The notes under the pieces were generated by a model. It searched no databases. It was not told where the DNA came from and was given only the letters and a program-made list of their open reading frames with translations. Position numbers and translations under genes: made by a program. DNA of 64,000 nt, from positions 115,569 to 179,568 of the forward strand of contig NZ_KB894414.1 in the NCBI RefSeq assembly GCF_000374445.1. The letters run 5' to 3'. The stretch comes from Actinokineospora enzanensis DSM 44649 (GTDB lineage: Bacteria > Actinomycetota > Actinomycetes > Mycobacteriales > Pseudonocardiaceae). Shown piece after piece: positions 10,749 through 19,305 of this stretch (the stretch's first letter is position 1; every line of letters starts with the position of its first letter).

Positions 10749-12317
10749 GTGAGCGCCCTCGTAGCCGACGACGAGGCCAGCCGGACCCCGTCACCCGAAC
10801 CGGTGACCCCGGCGGCCGACCCTGCCGACGTCGCGCGCGCGCGGTTGCTCGGCAGACCCATGCCGACCGACCGCCTGCGCGGCTGGCTGGTGACCGCGTT
10901 CATCGGCGTGCTCGCGGGCATCATCCGCTTCCAGAACCTTGGCTTCCCCACCGACAAGGGGACGCCGGTCTTCGACGAGAAGCACTATGTGCCGCAGGCG
11001 TGGCAGATGCTGCGCAACGGCGGGGTCGAGGACAACCCGGCCTACGAGCTGACCGTACACCCTCCGCTCGGCAAGACGATGATCGCCATCGGCGAGTACC
11101 TCTTCGGCTACAACGGCTGGGGCTGGCGGTTCACCGGCGCGCTGTGCAGCGTGCTGATGGTCATCCTGGTGGTGCGCATCGCCCGCAGGCTGACCCGGTC
11201 GACCCTGCTCGGCGCGGTCGGCGGCGTGCTGCTGATCGCCGACGGCGTCTCGCACCTGCAGGCCCGGATGGGCATGCTGGACATCTTCCAGGCCTTTTTC
11301 GTGCTGGTCGCGTTCGCCTGCGTGCTGCTCGACCGCGACCAGGTGCGCGACCGGCTGGGCCGGGCGCTGGACGAGGGCTGGCTGCACGAGTCCGTCTACG
11401 GCCCCCGGCTCGGTGTGCGCTGGTGGCGGGTCGCGGGCGGTGTGTCCCTCGGCTTGGCCTGTGGGGTCAAGTGGTCGGGCCTGTACTTCATGGCCGCCTA
11501 CGGGCTGCTGACGCTCGCGTTCGACCTGTCCGCGCGCCGCACCGCCGGGGTCCGCAAGCCCTGGGTCGCGGTGCTGCTGCGCGACCTGCTGCCCGCGCTC
11601 TGGTCGTTCCTGGTGCTGGCCGTGATCACCTACCTGGCCTGCTGGTGGGCGTGGTTCGGCAGCGAGACCGGGATCGACCGGCACCTGGTGGAGACCATGG
11701 GCACGGACCCGTGGTCGGTGACCAAGGGCGCGATCGGCTCGCTGTTCAACTACCACGAGCACGTGCTCAACTTCCACGAGACGCTGAAGACGAACCCGGA
11801 GAAGCAGCACCCGTGGGAGTCCAAGCCGTGGGTGTGGCCGATGAGCCTGCGGCCGATGCTCTACTACTACGACGGCTCGACGCTCGGCTGCGGCGAGGCC
11901 AAGTGCGTCTCGGCGACGATGTTGATCGGCACGCCCGCGCTGTGGTGGCTGTCGCTGCCGATGCTGGGCTGGGGTCTGTGGCGGATGGTCACCCGCTTCG
12001 ACTGGCGCTACGCCGCGGTGGTCACCGCGTACCTGGCCGGGTACCTGCCCTGGTTCCTGAACCTGGACCGGCAGATGTACTTCTTCTACGCCACCCCGAT
12101 GGCGGCGTTCCTGGTGCTCGGGCTGACGTTGTGCGCGGGGCACCTGCTGGGCAAGGAGGGCGATGGACCGGAACGGCGGCGTACCGGTCTGCTCGCCCTC
12201 GCCCTCTACGTCGGCCTGGTGGTGGCCAACTTCGTCTGGCTGTGGCCGATCCTCAACGGCGACTCGATCACCGAATGGCGCTGGCAGGCCGAACTGTGGC
12301 TGCCGTCCTGGCGGTGA
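10749..12317 (+). CDS. pmt: Protein O-mannosyltransferase (PMT)
   Basis: Integral membrane glycosyltransferase (GT39) that moves mannose from polyprenyl-phosphate mannose to Ser/Thr of exported proteins. The DE motif sits in the first outer loop (TPVFDEKHYVPQAW), followed by VHPPLGKTMIAIGE and about ten membrane segments. The second outer loop holds the conserved HPWESKPWVWP segment, and the C-terminus has the WFLNLDRQMYFFYATPM helix. GTG 10749 gives 522 aa, the usual length. TACGAT at 10735-10740 with no ribosome site suggests a leaderless start. In mycobacteria pmt lies beside rsmI; here the two are separated by accessory genes. Confidence 0.94.
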   Translation: MSALVADDEASRTPSPEPVTPAADPADVARARLLGRPMPTDRLRGWLVTAFIGVLAGIIRFQNLGFPTDKGTPVFDEKHYVPQAWQMLRNGGVEDNPAYELTVHPPLGKTMIAIGEYLFGYNGWGWRFTGALCSVLMVILVVRIARRLTRSTLLGAVGGVLLIADGVSHLQARMGMLDIFQAFFVLVAFACVLLDRDQVRDRLGRALDEGWLHESVYGPRLGVRWWRVAGGVSLGLACGVKWSGLYFMAAYGLLTLAFDLSARRTAGVRKPWVAVLLRDLLPALWSFLVLAVITYLACWWAWFGSETGIDRHLVETMGTDPWSVTKGAIGSLFNYHEHVLNFHETLKTNPEKQHPWESKPWVWPMSLRPMLYYYDGSTLGCGEAKCVSATMLIGTPALWWLSLPMLGWGLWRMVTRFDWRYAAVVTAYLAGYLPWFLNLDRQMYFFYATPMAAFLVLGLTLCAGHLLGKEGDGPERRRTGLLALALYVGLVVANFVWLWPILNGDSITEWRWQAELWLPSWR

Positions 12318-12546
12318 GCTGAGCGGTCCGCTCCGCCGGGCGGTCCGGGTGGCCGACCACCTGGGCCGCCCGGATCTCGTCGGCGACCCGGATCACGTCC
12401 CGGTCCTCGATGTCGGTGGTGCCGGTTAGGGTGCGGGTGGACTGTCGGGTGTGGCGTGAGTGCTGGTGAACGCGGTCCAGGCGGTAGATCACCAGGGCCG
12501 CCATGGCGATGAGGACCAGGCCTCCGATCAGGTCAGATGCGGTCAT
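12268..12546 (-). CDS. Small membrane protein, unknown function
   Basis: 92 aa with one N-terminal hydrophobic segment (DLIGGLVLIAMAALVIYRL) and a hydrophilic Arg/Thr-rich tail (RVADEIRAAQVVGHPDRPAERT). Its 3' end overlaps the convergent pmt gene by 50 bases. ATG 12546 faces away from the GlxA-type gene. No family recognised. The transmembrane start makes a real gene plausible, but the tail could be fortuitous. Confidence 0.45.
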   Translation of the reverse strand: MTASDLIGGLVLIAMAALVIYRLDRVHQHSRHTRQSTRTLTGTTDIEDRDVIRVADEIRAAQVVGHPDRPAERTAQLTARTAATVRPASAIR

Positions 12547-12632
12547 GGCACTAAGTTTGCGTTGGCCGAAATCCCGCCAACAGTGGCAGTTACGACCTTG
12601 TCCGCAAAGATCCTGCCAGTTACCCTGACCGC

Positions 12633-13589
12633 ATGCTGACCACCGTGGCGGCCGTCCTGATCGACGGTGTGGCCCCGTTCGAGTTCGGCGTGCTGTGCGA
12701 GATCTTCGGTATCGACCGCACCGAGGACGGCGTGCCGCCGATCGAGTTCCGGGTGTGCGGGGAGAACCCCGGCGCGCCCCTGCCGACCAGCATCGGCGTC
12801 CCGCTGATCCCGCCGCACGGGCTGGACGCGCTGGCCGGTGCCGACCTGATCGCGGTCCCCGCGACCGTGATCCGCGAGAAGTACCCGCCCGCCGTCCTGG
12901 CGGCGCTGCGGGAGGCGAGCGCGCGCGGGGTGACGCTGCTGTCCGAGTGCAGCGGCGCGTTCATCCTCGGCGCGGCCGGGCTGCTCGACGGTCGCGCGTG
13001 CACCACGCACTGGCGGTACGCGTCCCTGTTCGCCGAGCGGTTCCCCGCCGCCCGGCTCAACCCGGACGTGTTATTCGTGGACGACGGCGACATCGTCACC
13101 AGCGCGGGCACCGCCTCCGGCATCGACGCCTGCCTGCACGTGGTGCGTCGCGAACTGGGCTCGGAGGTGGCGATGGCGATCGCCCGCCGGATGGTGGTGC
13201 CGCCGCAGCGCGACGGCGGCCAGCGCCAGTTCGTGGACCTGCCGATCCCGCAGTGCTCCAGCGACAGCCTGCAGCCGGTGCTGGCCTGGCTGGTGGAGAA
13301 CCTCGCCGAGGAGCACAGCGTGGCCGCGCTGGCCCGGCGGGCGCGGATGTCCGAGCGCAGCTTCGCCAGGCACTTCGTGGCCGAGGCCGGCACGACCCCG
13401 CACAAGTGGCTGTCCGCGCAGCGCATCCTGCACGCGCGCAGGCTGCTGGAACAGACGACGCTGGGCGTGGACGAGGTGGCCCGCCGGTGCGGGTTCGGTA
13501 GCGGCGCCCTGCTGCGCCACCACTTCCAGCGCATCGTCGGTGTGTCCCCCACCGACTACCGGCGCACTTTCGCAGGCCAAACCGGCTAA
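12633..13589 (+). CDS. GlxA-family regulator (DJ-1/PfpI plus AraC domain)
   Basis: 318 aa. The first 180 residues form a class I glutamine amidotransferase-like domain with the nucleophile-elbow Cys (LLSECSGAFILGAAGLL). The C-terminal AraC HTH pair is clear (EEHSVAALARRARMSERSFARHFVAEAGTTPHKWL and GVDEVARRCGFGSGALLRHHFQRIVGVSPTDYRRTF). Members sense small metabolites and activate neighbouring catabolic genes. TACCCT at 12621-12626 sits six bases before the ATG, so the transcript may be leaderless. No obvious catabolic target is adjacent. Confidence 0.92.
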   Translation: MLTTVAAVLIDGVAPFEFGVLCEIFGIDRTEDGVPPIEFRVCGENPGAPLPTSIGVPLIPPHGLDALAGADLIAVPATVIREKYPPAVLAALREASARGVTLLSECSGAFILGAAGLLDGRACTTHWRYASLFAERFPAARLNPDVLFVDDGDIVTSAGTASGIDACLHVVRRELGSEVAMAIARRMVVPPQRDGGQRQFVDLPIPQCSSDSLQPVLAWLVENLAEEHSVAALARRARMSERSFARHFVAEAGTTPHKWLSAQRILHARRLLEQTTLGVDEVARRCGFGSGALLRHHFQRIVGVSPTDYRRTFAGQTG

Positions 13590-13620
13590 CCGCGGGTGAC
13601 GGATTAGGTACGTTTCCAGC

Positions 13621-14040
13621 ATGGATATCCTGGTGACCCCGATCACGGCCGACCCGAGGGACGCCGACGCCCTGGCGGACATCGCCGCCTGGCTGCGCCT
13701 GGAGGACGAGCTGCGCGGTCGGATCGATCTGCGGTCCGCACCGCCACGACCGGGCGAGATGGGGTCGCTGTGGGAGGTGCTGGTGGTCGCGGCGGGCGCG
13801 GGCGGCGCGGTCACGGTGCTGGTGCAGTCGCTGTTCGGCTGGCTGCAGAGCAAGCGGCGGGACCTGTCGATCAGGCTGACCATCGGCGGGGACGAACTGG
13901 TGCTGGACGCCAAGCAGCTCAACGCCGACCCCGCGGCCGTGCTCCGGCTGACCACGGCGGCGATCGAGGCGATGCAACGCGCACAGCAAGCGCACGGGGC
14001 ACCGGGGCGGATCGAGGGGCGGCCGGATGCAGCTGGGTGA
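13621..14040 (+). CDS. EACC1-type effector-associated component
   Basis: 139 aa. The layout matches effector-associated constant component 1 of bacterial conflict systems: a short N-terminal beta element (MDILVTPITADP), a central hydrophobic helix (LWEVLVVAAGAGGAVTVLVQ, about 50-70), then a beta-strand pair (RRDLSIRLTIGGDELVLDAKQL) and a final helix. EACC1 is thought to couple a sensor to an effector at the membrane. The gene overlaps the caspase-like gene by 14 bases, so the two are co-translated. TACGTT at 13609-13614 lies six bases before the ATG, suggesting its own leaderless promoter. Confidence 0.75.
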   Translation: MDILVTPITADPRDADALADIAAWLRLEDELRGRIDLRSAPPRPGEMGSLWEVLVVAAGAGGAVTVLVQSLFGWLQSKRRDLSIRLTIGGDELVLDAKQLNADPAAVLRLTTAAIEAMQRAQQAHGAPGRIEGRPDAAG

Positions 14041-15331
14041 TCCGCGACGCTCGCGGGTGATCCTGGTCGGCAGCGCGCACTACGAGGACGCGCGGCTGGC
14101 GGCCCTGCCCGCGGTGGCCAACAACCTCGCCGACCTCGCGGCCGTGTTCACCGACCCCGCGCTGGGCGGGCTCGCGCCCGAGTCCTGCCACGTGCTGCTG
14201 GACATCACCGCAGACCAGACCACCCGGGTGCAGCGCCTGGCACGGGAGGCCGAGGACCTGCTGCTGATCTACTTCGCCGGGCACAGCGTGTTCACCTCGC
14301 AGGGCCAGATCGCCTTCGCGATGCGCAACACCGAGAGCGACCTGGCGGACTACAACGTGTGGACGGTCGGACAGCTCCGCTCGGCGATCACCAACAGCCC
14401 GGCCCGGGTCTGCGTGCTGGTGCTGGACAGCTGTTACTCCGAGCGCGCCCTGCGTGAGCTCGGTGCGATGGGGCCGACGGACGCACAGCTGGAGATCGTC
14501 GGCACCTACACGCTCGCCTCCGCCTCCAAGTACCACCCCGCGGTGGCCCCGCCGGGCGCCCGGCACACCGCGTTCACCGGCGAACTGATCGACCTGCTGC
14601 GCACCGGCGTTCCCGACGCAGGCGACCTGCTGTCCATGCACACGATCTTCCGCGACCTGAACCGCAGGCTGCTGCGCCAGGGCCTGCCCTCGCCCAAGCA
14701 GCTGAACACCAACACCGCGGAGAACCTCGCCCTGGTCCGCAACCGTTCGGCCACACCGGTGGTCGCGATTCCCGCGCAGATCCCGCGCTGGCAGCTGACC
14801 CGGTCGCGGGCGCTGGACCCCGCCGCTGAGCTGGGCAGCCGGATGGCGGCGGTGGACGAGCTGGCCTCGCTGGCAGGCGCGCCGGAGATCGCGCAGGCGC
14901 TCACCACGCTGGCAGGCGACCTCCGGCTGCCGATCCTGTTGCGGATCCACTGTGTACACAAGGCAGGCCTGGTGCTCGGGCCCGCGGTCGCCTCCGTCCT
15001 GCTGACCTCGTTCGACCGGGATCCGAGCATCCGGCCGGAGTGGGCGGCGGTCGCCGCGTTCCTGCGGCTGTTGGACGACCACGACGCCTGGTACGCGGCG
15101 ATGTCCCCAAGCTGGGACATCGACCCGGTGCTTGGCTCGGACGACCCGGACCAGGTATGGGGTCTGCTCATGGCCATGACCCTGCACGCCTTCGGCCTCA
15201 GCGAGAAGGCCCGGCACCAGGCGGTGCACGAGCTGGCGGTGCTGGGCAAGCCCGCCCAGGCCGAGGCCCTCCTGAACGGCCTATCCGGATACCGGGCGAA
15301 TGCCTACCACTCGCGCGGCAGCAATCGGTAG
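14027..15331 (+). CDS. Caspase-like (C14) peptidase effector
   Basis: 434 aa. The N-terminal 230 residues are a caspase fold: VILVGSAHYEDARLAALPAVANNLADL, catalytic His86 in LLIYFAGHS, catalytic Cys136 in CVLVLDSCYSERA, and the following TLASASKYHPA strand. Both dyad residues are intact. The rest (about 240-434) is helical, with no recognised domain, and may sense or bind a partner. Together with the overlapping EACC1 gene this forms a two-gene conflict module in which proteolysis would be the effector activity. The 3' end overlaps the convergent membrane-protein gene by 28 bases. Confidence 0.85.
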   Translation: MQLGDPRRSRVILVGSAHYEDARLAALPAVANNLADLAAVFTDPALGGLAPESCHVLLDITADQTTRVQRLAREAEDLLLIYFAGHSVFTSQGQIAFAMRNTESDLADYNVWTVGQLRSAITNSPARVCVLVLDSCYSERALRELGAMGPTDAQLEIVGTYTLASASKYHPAVAPPGARHTAFTGELIDLLRTGVPDAGDLLSMHTIFRDLNRRLLRQGLPSPKQLNTNTAENLALVRNRSATPVVAIPAQIPRWQLTRSRALDPAAELGSRMAAVDELASLAGAPEIAQALTTLAGDLRLPILLRIHCVHKAGLVLGPAVASVLLTSFDRDPSIRPEWAAVAAFLRLLDDHDAWYAAMSPSWDIDPVLGSDDPDQVWGLLMAMTLHAFGLSEKARHQAVHELAVLGKPAQAEALLNGLSGYRANAYHSRGSNR

Positions 15332-16281
15332 ACCGGATCGGTACGCGCGGAGAGATCGAGGAGGTGGTCGGACAACCGCCGCACCGGCGGTATCTCGCCG
15401 ATTGCCGCCACCCAGTCCCACCAGACTCTCCGACCCGCGAAATACGCCGAACCGGAACCCGCCACGGCGAGCGGGATGAACAACCAGAGCAGCCAACCGC
15501 ACAACGCGAGGACGACCGCGTAAATACCCACACCCGCCGCCACAATCCCCAATGGCAGGTACTGACCCAGGTCGAGTTTCGTCTGGACAGGATGGCGCCA
15601 CCACAACAGCGCGGCGAAGGCGAGACCCAGCACGGCCGCCGCCGCGGCCGCGCCCATGAGCCAGACGAGCGCGGTCACCCAGGCCGCCGGTCCCGCCACG
15701 ACCACCACGGCGGCCGCACCGGCCAGCCCGGCCAGCAGCGCCGGGAAGATCGGCTCGATCGGCTGGGCCTGGCCGGAATACCGCATTCCGTCGGCGAGTA
15801 CCGCGGTGACACCGCCTGCCAACAGGGACACGCCGACCCCGTCCAGGGACGGATCCCATCCCGGGCCCAGGTCGAGGAAGGCCCCCACCAAGACCGCGAT
15901 GAGCCCGACCGTGGCGGCGACGCCGCCGGACGCCTCGGTCCCGAACTCCTCGTCCAGGACCAGAAGGCCGACGCCGACGCCGATCAGCGCGCCGAGCACG
16001 ATGATCGCCAAGGTCGTCCACAGGACCCAGGGGCGCAGCTGCGGGGAGAGCCAGTGCCCGAACAGTTCACTGGCGCCGAAACCGACGACCGCCAGCGCCC
16101 AGAAACCCGCGCCGTATTCCTCGGTGGCGCCGATCGCGAAGATCAGCGCACCCACCGCGATGAAGGCGATGGCGCCGCCGTGGACGTAGGGGATGACCTC
16201 GTGCGGGATGGTGGTGATGACTTTGTCGATGAACAGGCCGCCCACCCCGAGAACGGCCAAGAGCAAGCCACCGAGAATCAT
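15304..16281 (-). CDS. Multi-pass membrane protein, unknown function
   Basis: About 325 aa with roughly eight hydrophobic segments (for example ILGGLLLAVLGVGGLFI, VLWTTLAIIVLGALIGVGVG, LLAGLAGAAAVVVVAG, LGIVAAGVGIYAVVLALCGWLL) and a charged C-terminus. No family recognised. ATG 16281 is preferred to GTG 16293 because GGGAG lies five bases upstream. It overlaps the caspase-like gene tail to tail; whether it is part of that system or simply a neighbour cannot be told. Confidence 0.7.
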   Translation of the reverse strand: MILGGLLLAVLGVGGLFIDKVITTIPHEVIPYVHGGAIAFIAVGALIFAIGATEEYGAGFWALAVVGFGASELFGHWLSPQLRPWVLWTTLAIIVLGALIGVGVGLLVLDEEFGTEASGGVAATVGLIAVLVGAFLDLGPGWDPSLDGVGVSLLAGGVTAVLADGMRYSGQAQPIEPIFPALLAGLAGAAAVVVVAGPAAWVTALVWLMGAAAAAAVLGLAFAALLWWRHPVQTKLDLGQYLPLGIVAAGVGIYAVVLALCGWLLWLFIPLAVAGSGSAYFAGRRVWWDWVAAIGEIPPVRRLSDHLLDLSARTDPVYRLLPREW

Positions 16282-16383
16282 CCGCACTCCCACCCAAGGC
16301 TCTGCCCGCCCAGTGTCTTACCCCGAACACCCCCGGTCAAGCAGCGGGAAAACGTAACCGGCGCTCGGGTTTCGCCTCGGGTG

Positions 16384-18276
16384 TCAGCGCATTGGACGGG
16401 TGCGTTCCTCGGCTTCGATGTGCTGCCGCCGAACGATCTGGGTGACCGGGCCGGTCTCGGTGTGCCCTTCCCGCGCCAGCCAGTCGCTCAGCTCCCTGGC
16501 GACCGCGTTCAGCGTCGGCCTGCGCGCCGGGTCTGCCTCCAGCGAGGCCCGCAGCAGCCGCTGGTGCGCGCTCTTCGTGGGCAGCTCCGACAACGGCTCG
16601 CCCTTGGCCGCGGCCATCAACGCGGCCATCGCGTTGTCCCGCGTGCCGCGCGGCGGCTTCCCGGTGAGCGCGTAGCTCACCGTCGCGGCCAGCTGCCAGG
16701 CGTCCGAGGCCGGGGTGGCGTTGGCGCCCGCGGCCGTCTCCGAGGCGAGGAAGTCGGGTGTGCCGACCATCATCCCGGTGGCGGTCAGCGTGGAGTCGCC
16801 CTTGGACCGGGCGATGCCGAAGTCGATCAGGTGCGCGTTGCCGTCCGGGTCGATGATGATGTTCGACGGCTTCACGTCCCGGTGCAGCACGCCCTTGGCG
16901 TGCGCGGCGGACAGCGCGCCCGCCATGGTGATCCACAGCCGGGCGACCGCCACATCGTCCAGCGGGCCGCCGCTGGTGACCCGGTCGGCCAGCGGCTGGC
17001 CCTCGATGTACTCCATCACCAGGCCGAGGCCGTCCGGCTCGGAGACGATGTCGTAGACCCGCACGCAGTTCGGGTGGTGCACGGCCGCCAGCGCGCGGGC
17101 CTCGCGGAGCATCCGCTCCTCGGTCTCGGCGTCCGGCGCGTGCGCGGTCTTCACCGCGACCGTGCGGTCCAGCTGGGTGTCGACCGCCAGCCAGACCGTG
17201 CCGAAACCGCCGTGCCCGAGCGCCCGGACCTTGCGGAAGCGGCTGCCGGACGGCTTGATCGGCGGAGGCGGCGGGGCGGCGCCGCGCGGGGCGAACGGCA
17301 GCGGGCCAGGGTCGGCGGCGAGCCGGGCGAGCGCGGCACGGTCCGGCTCCGGTTCGCGCCGGGTCGGGTTGAGCGGCGGGAACGGCGGCTGGCGCATCGA
17401 CTGCGGCGGCGGCACGTACTTCGGCACCGGCGGCGGGGGCTGGTACGGCGGCGGCTTCTGCTGCCCCGGCTGCTGCGCGCCGACCGGCTGCGGGTGCTGG
17501 GCCCCCTCCGGCTTCTGGTAGTTCCGCTCGACCGTCGACCAGCTCGGCGGTCCGATCACCAGCACCGGCACCAGCCCGAGCACGCTGATCGGCAGGAAGC
17601 CCAGCCAGAGGAACGCGGCCGTGTTGGCCTCGACCGGCAGGCTCAGCAGGGCGAACGCGGCGAACGGGATCCAGACGAACCGGCCGGGCCACTTGGGGCC
17701 GCGGCGCAGGGCCATCCTGGCCTGGAGCATCACGAACAGCAGGCACACCGCGGGCACGACGACGAGACCGCCGAGCCGCAGCAGGTACATCGGCCAGTCC
17801 TCGTACGGGTGGAACAGCAGCTCGTAGCCGGTGGCCTGGCCGCCGAGGAAGGAGCTCTGCGTGCCGACGCAGTGGCTCTCGCTGAACGACGCCAGCTCCG
17901 CCCTGGTGAAGTCGACGACACCCTCGTTGGCGAAGACGCTGCGGTACACGCTGCCGATGCCGTTGAACAGCAGCCAGGGGAACAGGAACGCGGTGAGACC
18001 GCCGATGATGCCGAACACCGTCAGCGTCGTGGCGTTGTATGTGTTGCCGGTCCCCTTACGGACGATCGCGATCACCACCGTGCCGAGCACCGGCAGCAGC
18101 GCGACCAGCGCGCCCGCCATGCTGGTCGCCCACACCCAGTCGCCGGGGCAGAACCCCGGTCCGAACACGGTGTGCGCGAACGACAACAGTGAGGCAGCGA
18201 GCTCCAGCACCGCGTCCACCAGCTCCTTTCTCGTCCAACCGGACAACATCCGACCGGGTACCGGCGCACCGGTCAC
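16384..18276 (-). CDS. Membrane Ser/Thr protein kinase, TM-first architecture
   Basis: 630 aa with the reverse of the usual PknB layout. About five to six hydrophobic segments fill the first 235 residues, then a Pro/Gln-rich linker (about 250-340), then a C-terminal Hanks-type kinase domain. It has the Gly loop ALGHGGFGTVW, the VAVKTAH lysine, catalytic HRDVKPSN, LIDFGIARS, and an activation end GTPDFLASE in place of the usual APE. The catalytic residues look complete. It was probably exposed to the membrane environment before the domain arrangement fixed. No phosphatase or PASTA neighbour is present. GTG 18276 is uncertain; ATG 18249 is possible. Confidence 0.9.
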   Translation of the reverse strand: MTGAPVPGRMLSGWTRKELVDAVLELAASLLSFAHTVFGPGFCPGDWVWATSMAGALVALLPVLGTVVIAIVRKGTGNTYNATTLTVFGIIGGLTAFLFPWLLFNGIGSVYRSVFANEGVVDFTRAELASFSESHCVGTQSSFLGGQATGYELLFHPYEDWPMYLLRLGGLVVVPAVCLLFVMLQARMALRRGPKWPGRFVWIPFAAFALLSLPVEANTAAFLWLGFLPISVLGLVPVLVIGPPSWSTVERNYQKPEGAQHPQPVGAQQPGQQKPPPYQPPPPVPKYVPPPQSMRQPPFPPLNPTRREPEPDRAALARLAADPGPLPFAPRGAAPPPPPIKPSGSRFRKVRALGHGGFGTVWLAVDTQLDRTVAVKTAHAPDAETEERMLREARALAAVHHPNCVRVYDIVSEPDGLGLVMEYIEGQPLADRVTSGGPLDDVAVARLWITMAGALSAAHAKGVLHRDVKPSNIIIDPDGNAHLIDFGIARSKGDSTLTATGMMVGTPDFLASETAAGANATPASDAWQLAATVSYALTGKPPRGTRDNAMAALMAAAKGEPLSELPTKSAHQRLLRASLEADPARRPTLNAVARELSDWLAREGHTETGPVTQIVRRQHIEAEERTRPMR

Positions 18277-18556
18277 GGAGTAGGTCGAGCTGTGACCGGG
18301 CCCCCGGCTCGTCGTCTATACGACGCGGACCGGGGCGCCCGGGTTGTGGTGGCCTCGCCCACGCAGTCACCCGCGGCACCCAGTTTATCCGCCCGGGGTA
18401 GCACCCCAGGGCGGTTGGGCGCCCGGATCGTTGACGGATCGTGGTCATCCGGGCACGAACCGGGGTCCGGTTCACGTTTCCCGGAATCGGGTGATACTCG
18501 GTGGCACGCCACTGCCAGTGGCACAGTGAAGCCGGGGGAAGGCGATCGGAGGTCCC

Positions 18557-18769
18557 GTGCACCGCAGACCCGTCGCGTCCGCGAGCATCGCCGCCGTCGG
18601 CTACGACGCCGACCACCACGTGCTGGAGGTCGAGTTCCACCACGGCGGCGTCTTCCAGTACCTGTCGGTCCCGAAGAAGGTCTACTGGCAGTTCGCCTCG
18701 GCGCCCAGCCTCGGCTCGTACCTCAACCACGAGATCAAGGGCCGCTACGAGGTGCGCGAGGTCGACTGA
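18557..18769 (+). CDS. KTSC domain small protein
   Basis: 70-aa single-domain protein. It has the KTSC pattern: SIAAVGYDADHHVLEVEFHHGGVFQYLSVPKKVYWQFASAPSLG split into conserved strands, followed by GSYLNHEIKGRY. KTSC is linked to lysyl-tRNA synthetase C-terminal segments and to RNA metabolism, but its biochemical role is unknown. The GTG start has GGAGG a few bases upstream. It ends at a shared hairpin with the convergent thioredoxin gene. Confidence 0.85.
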   Translation: MHRRPVASASIAAVGYDADHHVLEVEFHHGGVFQYLSVPKKVYWQFASAPSLGSYLNHEIKGRYEVREVD

Positions 18770-18775
18770 ACGCCG

Positions 18776-18804
18776 ATGGGCCCCGGCTCGTCGCCGGGGC
18801 CCAT
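18776..18804. terminator. Bidirectional terminator hairpin
   Basis: ATGGGCCCCGGC (18776-18787) pairs perfectly with GCCGGGGCCCAT (18793-18804) around a TCGTC loop. It sits between the stops of the KTSC gene and the thioredoxin gene and can serve both. There is no strong T tract, as is common in high-GC actinobacteria. Confidence 0.75.
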
Positions 18805-18820
18805 CGGGGAGATCCTGGAC

Positions 18821-19216
18821 TCAGTCCTCGCGGCCCGCGAGCTTCGCGTCCGCCTCGTCCCGCGCGGCCGCCACCTGCGCGTGCACCTCGGCCATGTCCA
18901 CCGACTTGACCTGGGTGATCAGGTCCTCCAGCGCGGGCGCGGGCAGCGCGCCGGGCTGGGCGTAGAGCACGACACCTTCGCGCACGGCCATCACGGTGGG
19001 GATGGAGGAGATGTTGAACGCCTGCGCCAGCTGCTGCTGGGCCTCGGTGTCGACCTTGGCGAACACGACGTCCCCGTGCTTCTCCGAGGCCGCGTCGTAG
19101 ACCGGGGCGAACTGACGGCACGGTCCGCACCAGGATGCCCAGAAGTCGACCAGCACGGTGCCTCCGCCACCGACCACCTCGTCGAAGTTCTCGCTGGTCA
19201 GCTCGACCGTTGCCAC
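18821..19216 (-). CDS. Thioredoxin
   Basis: 131-aa cytosolic thiol-disulfide oxidoreductase. It has the WASWCGPCRQFAPVYD active site with the CGPC motif, the cis-Pro loop SSIPTVMAVREG, and a C-terminal extension of about 25 residues rich in Ala and charged residues beyond the usual fold. GTG 19216 is supported by AAGGAGG five bases upstream. The gene stands alone, with no thioredoxin reductase beside it, so it is probably a secondary thioredoxin. Confidence 0.93.
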   Translation of the reverse strand: MATVELTSENFDEVVGGGGTVLVDFWASWCGPCRQFAPVYDAASEKHGDVVFAKVDTEAQQQLAQAFNISSIPTVMAVREGVVLYAQPGALPAPALEDLITQVKSVDMAEVHAQVAAARDEADAKLAGRED

Positions 19217-19305
19217 AGTGCCTCCTTGTGTCCGGTGCTCGGGTCCCCCGGTGTGCGCGCTACAGCCCTACCAACGAGGCACGGGCGGCAAACATTCCCG
19301 CCCGA

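Noticed and set aside
15040..18192. Very long frame on the plus strand opposite the membrane protein and kinase genes
   Set aside because: Arg/Gly/Pro-rich translation without any domain; the minus-strand genes have complete catalytic motifs.
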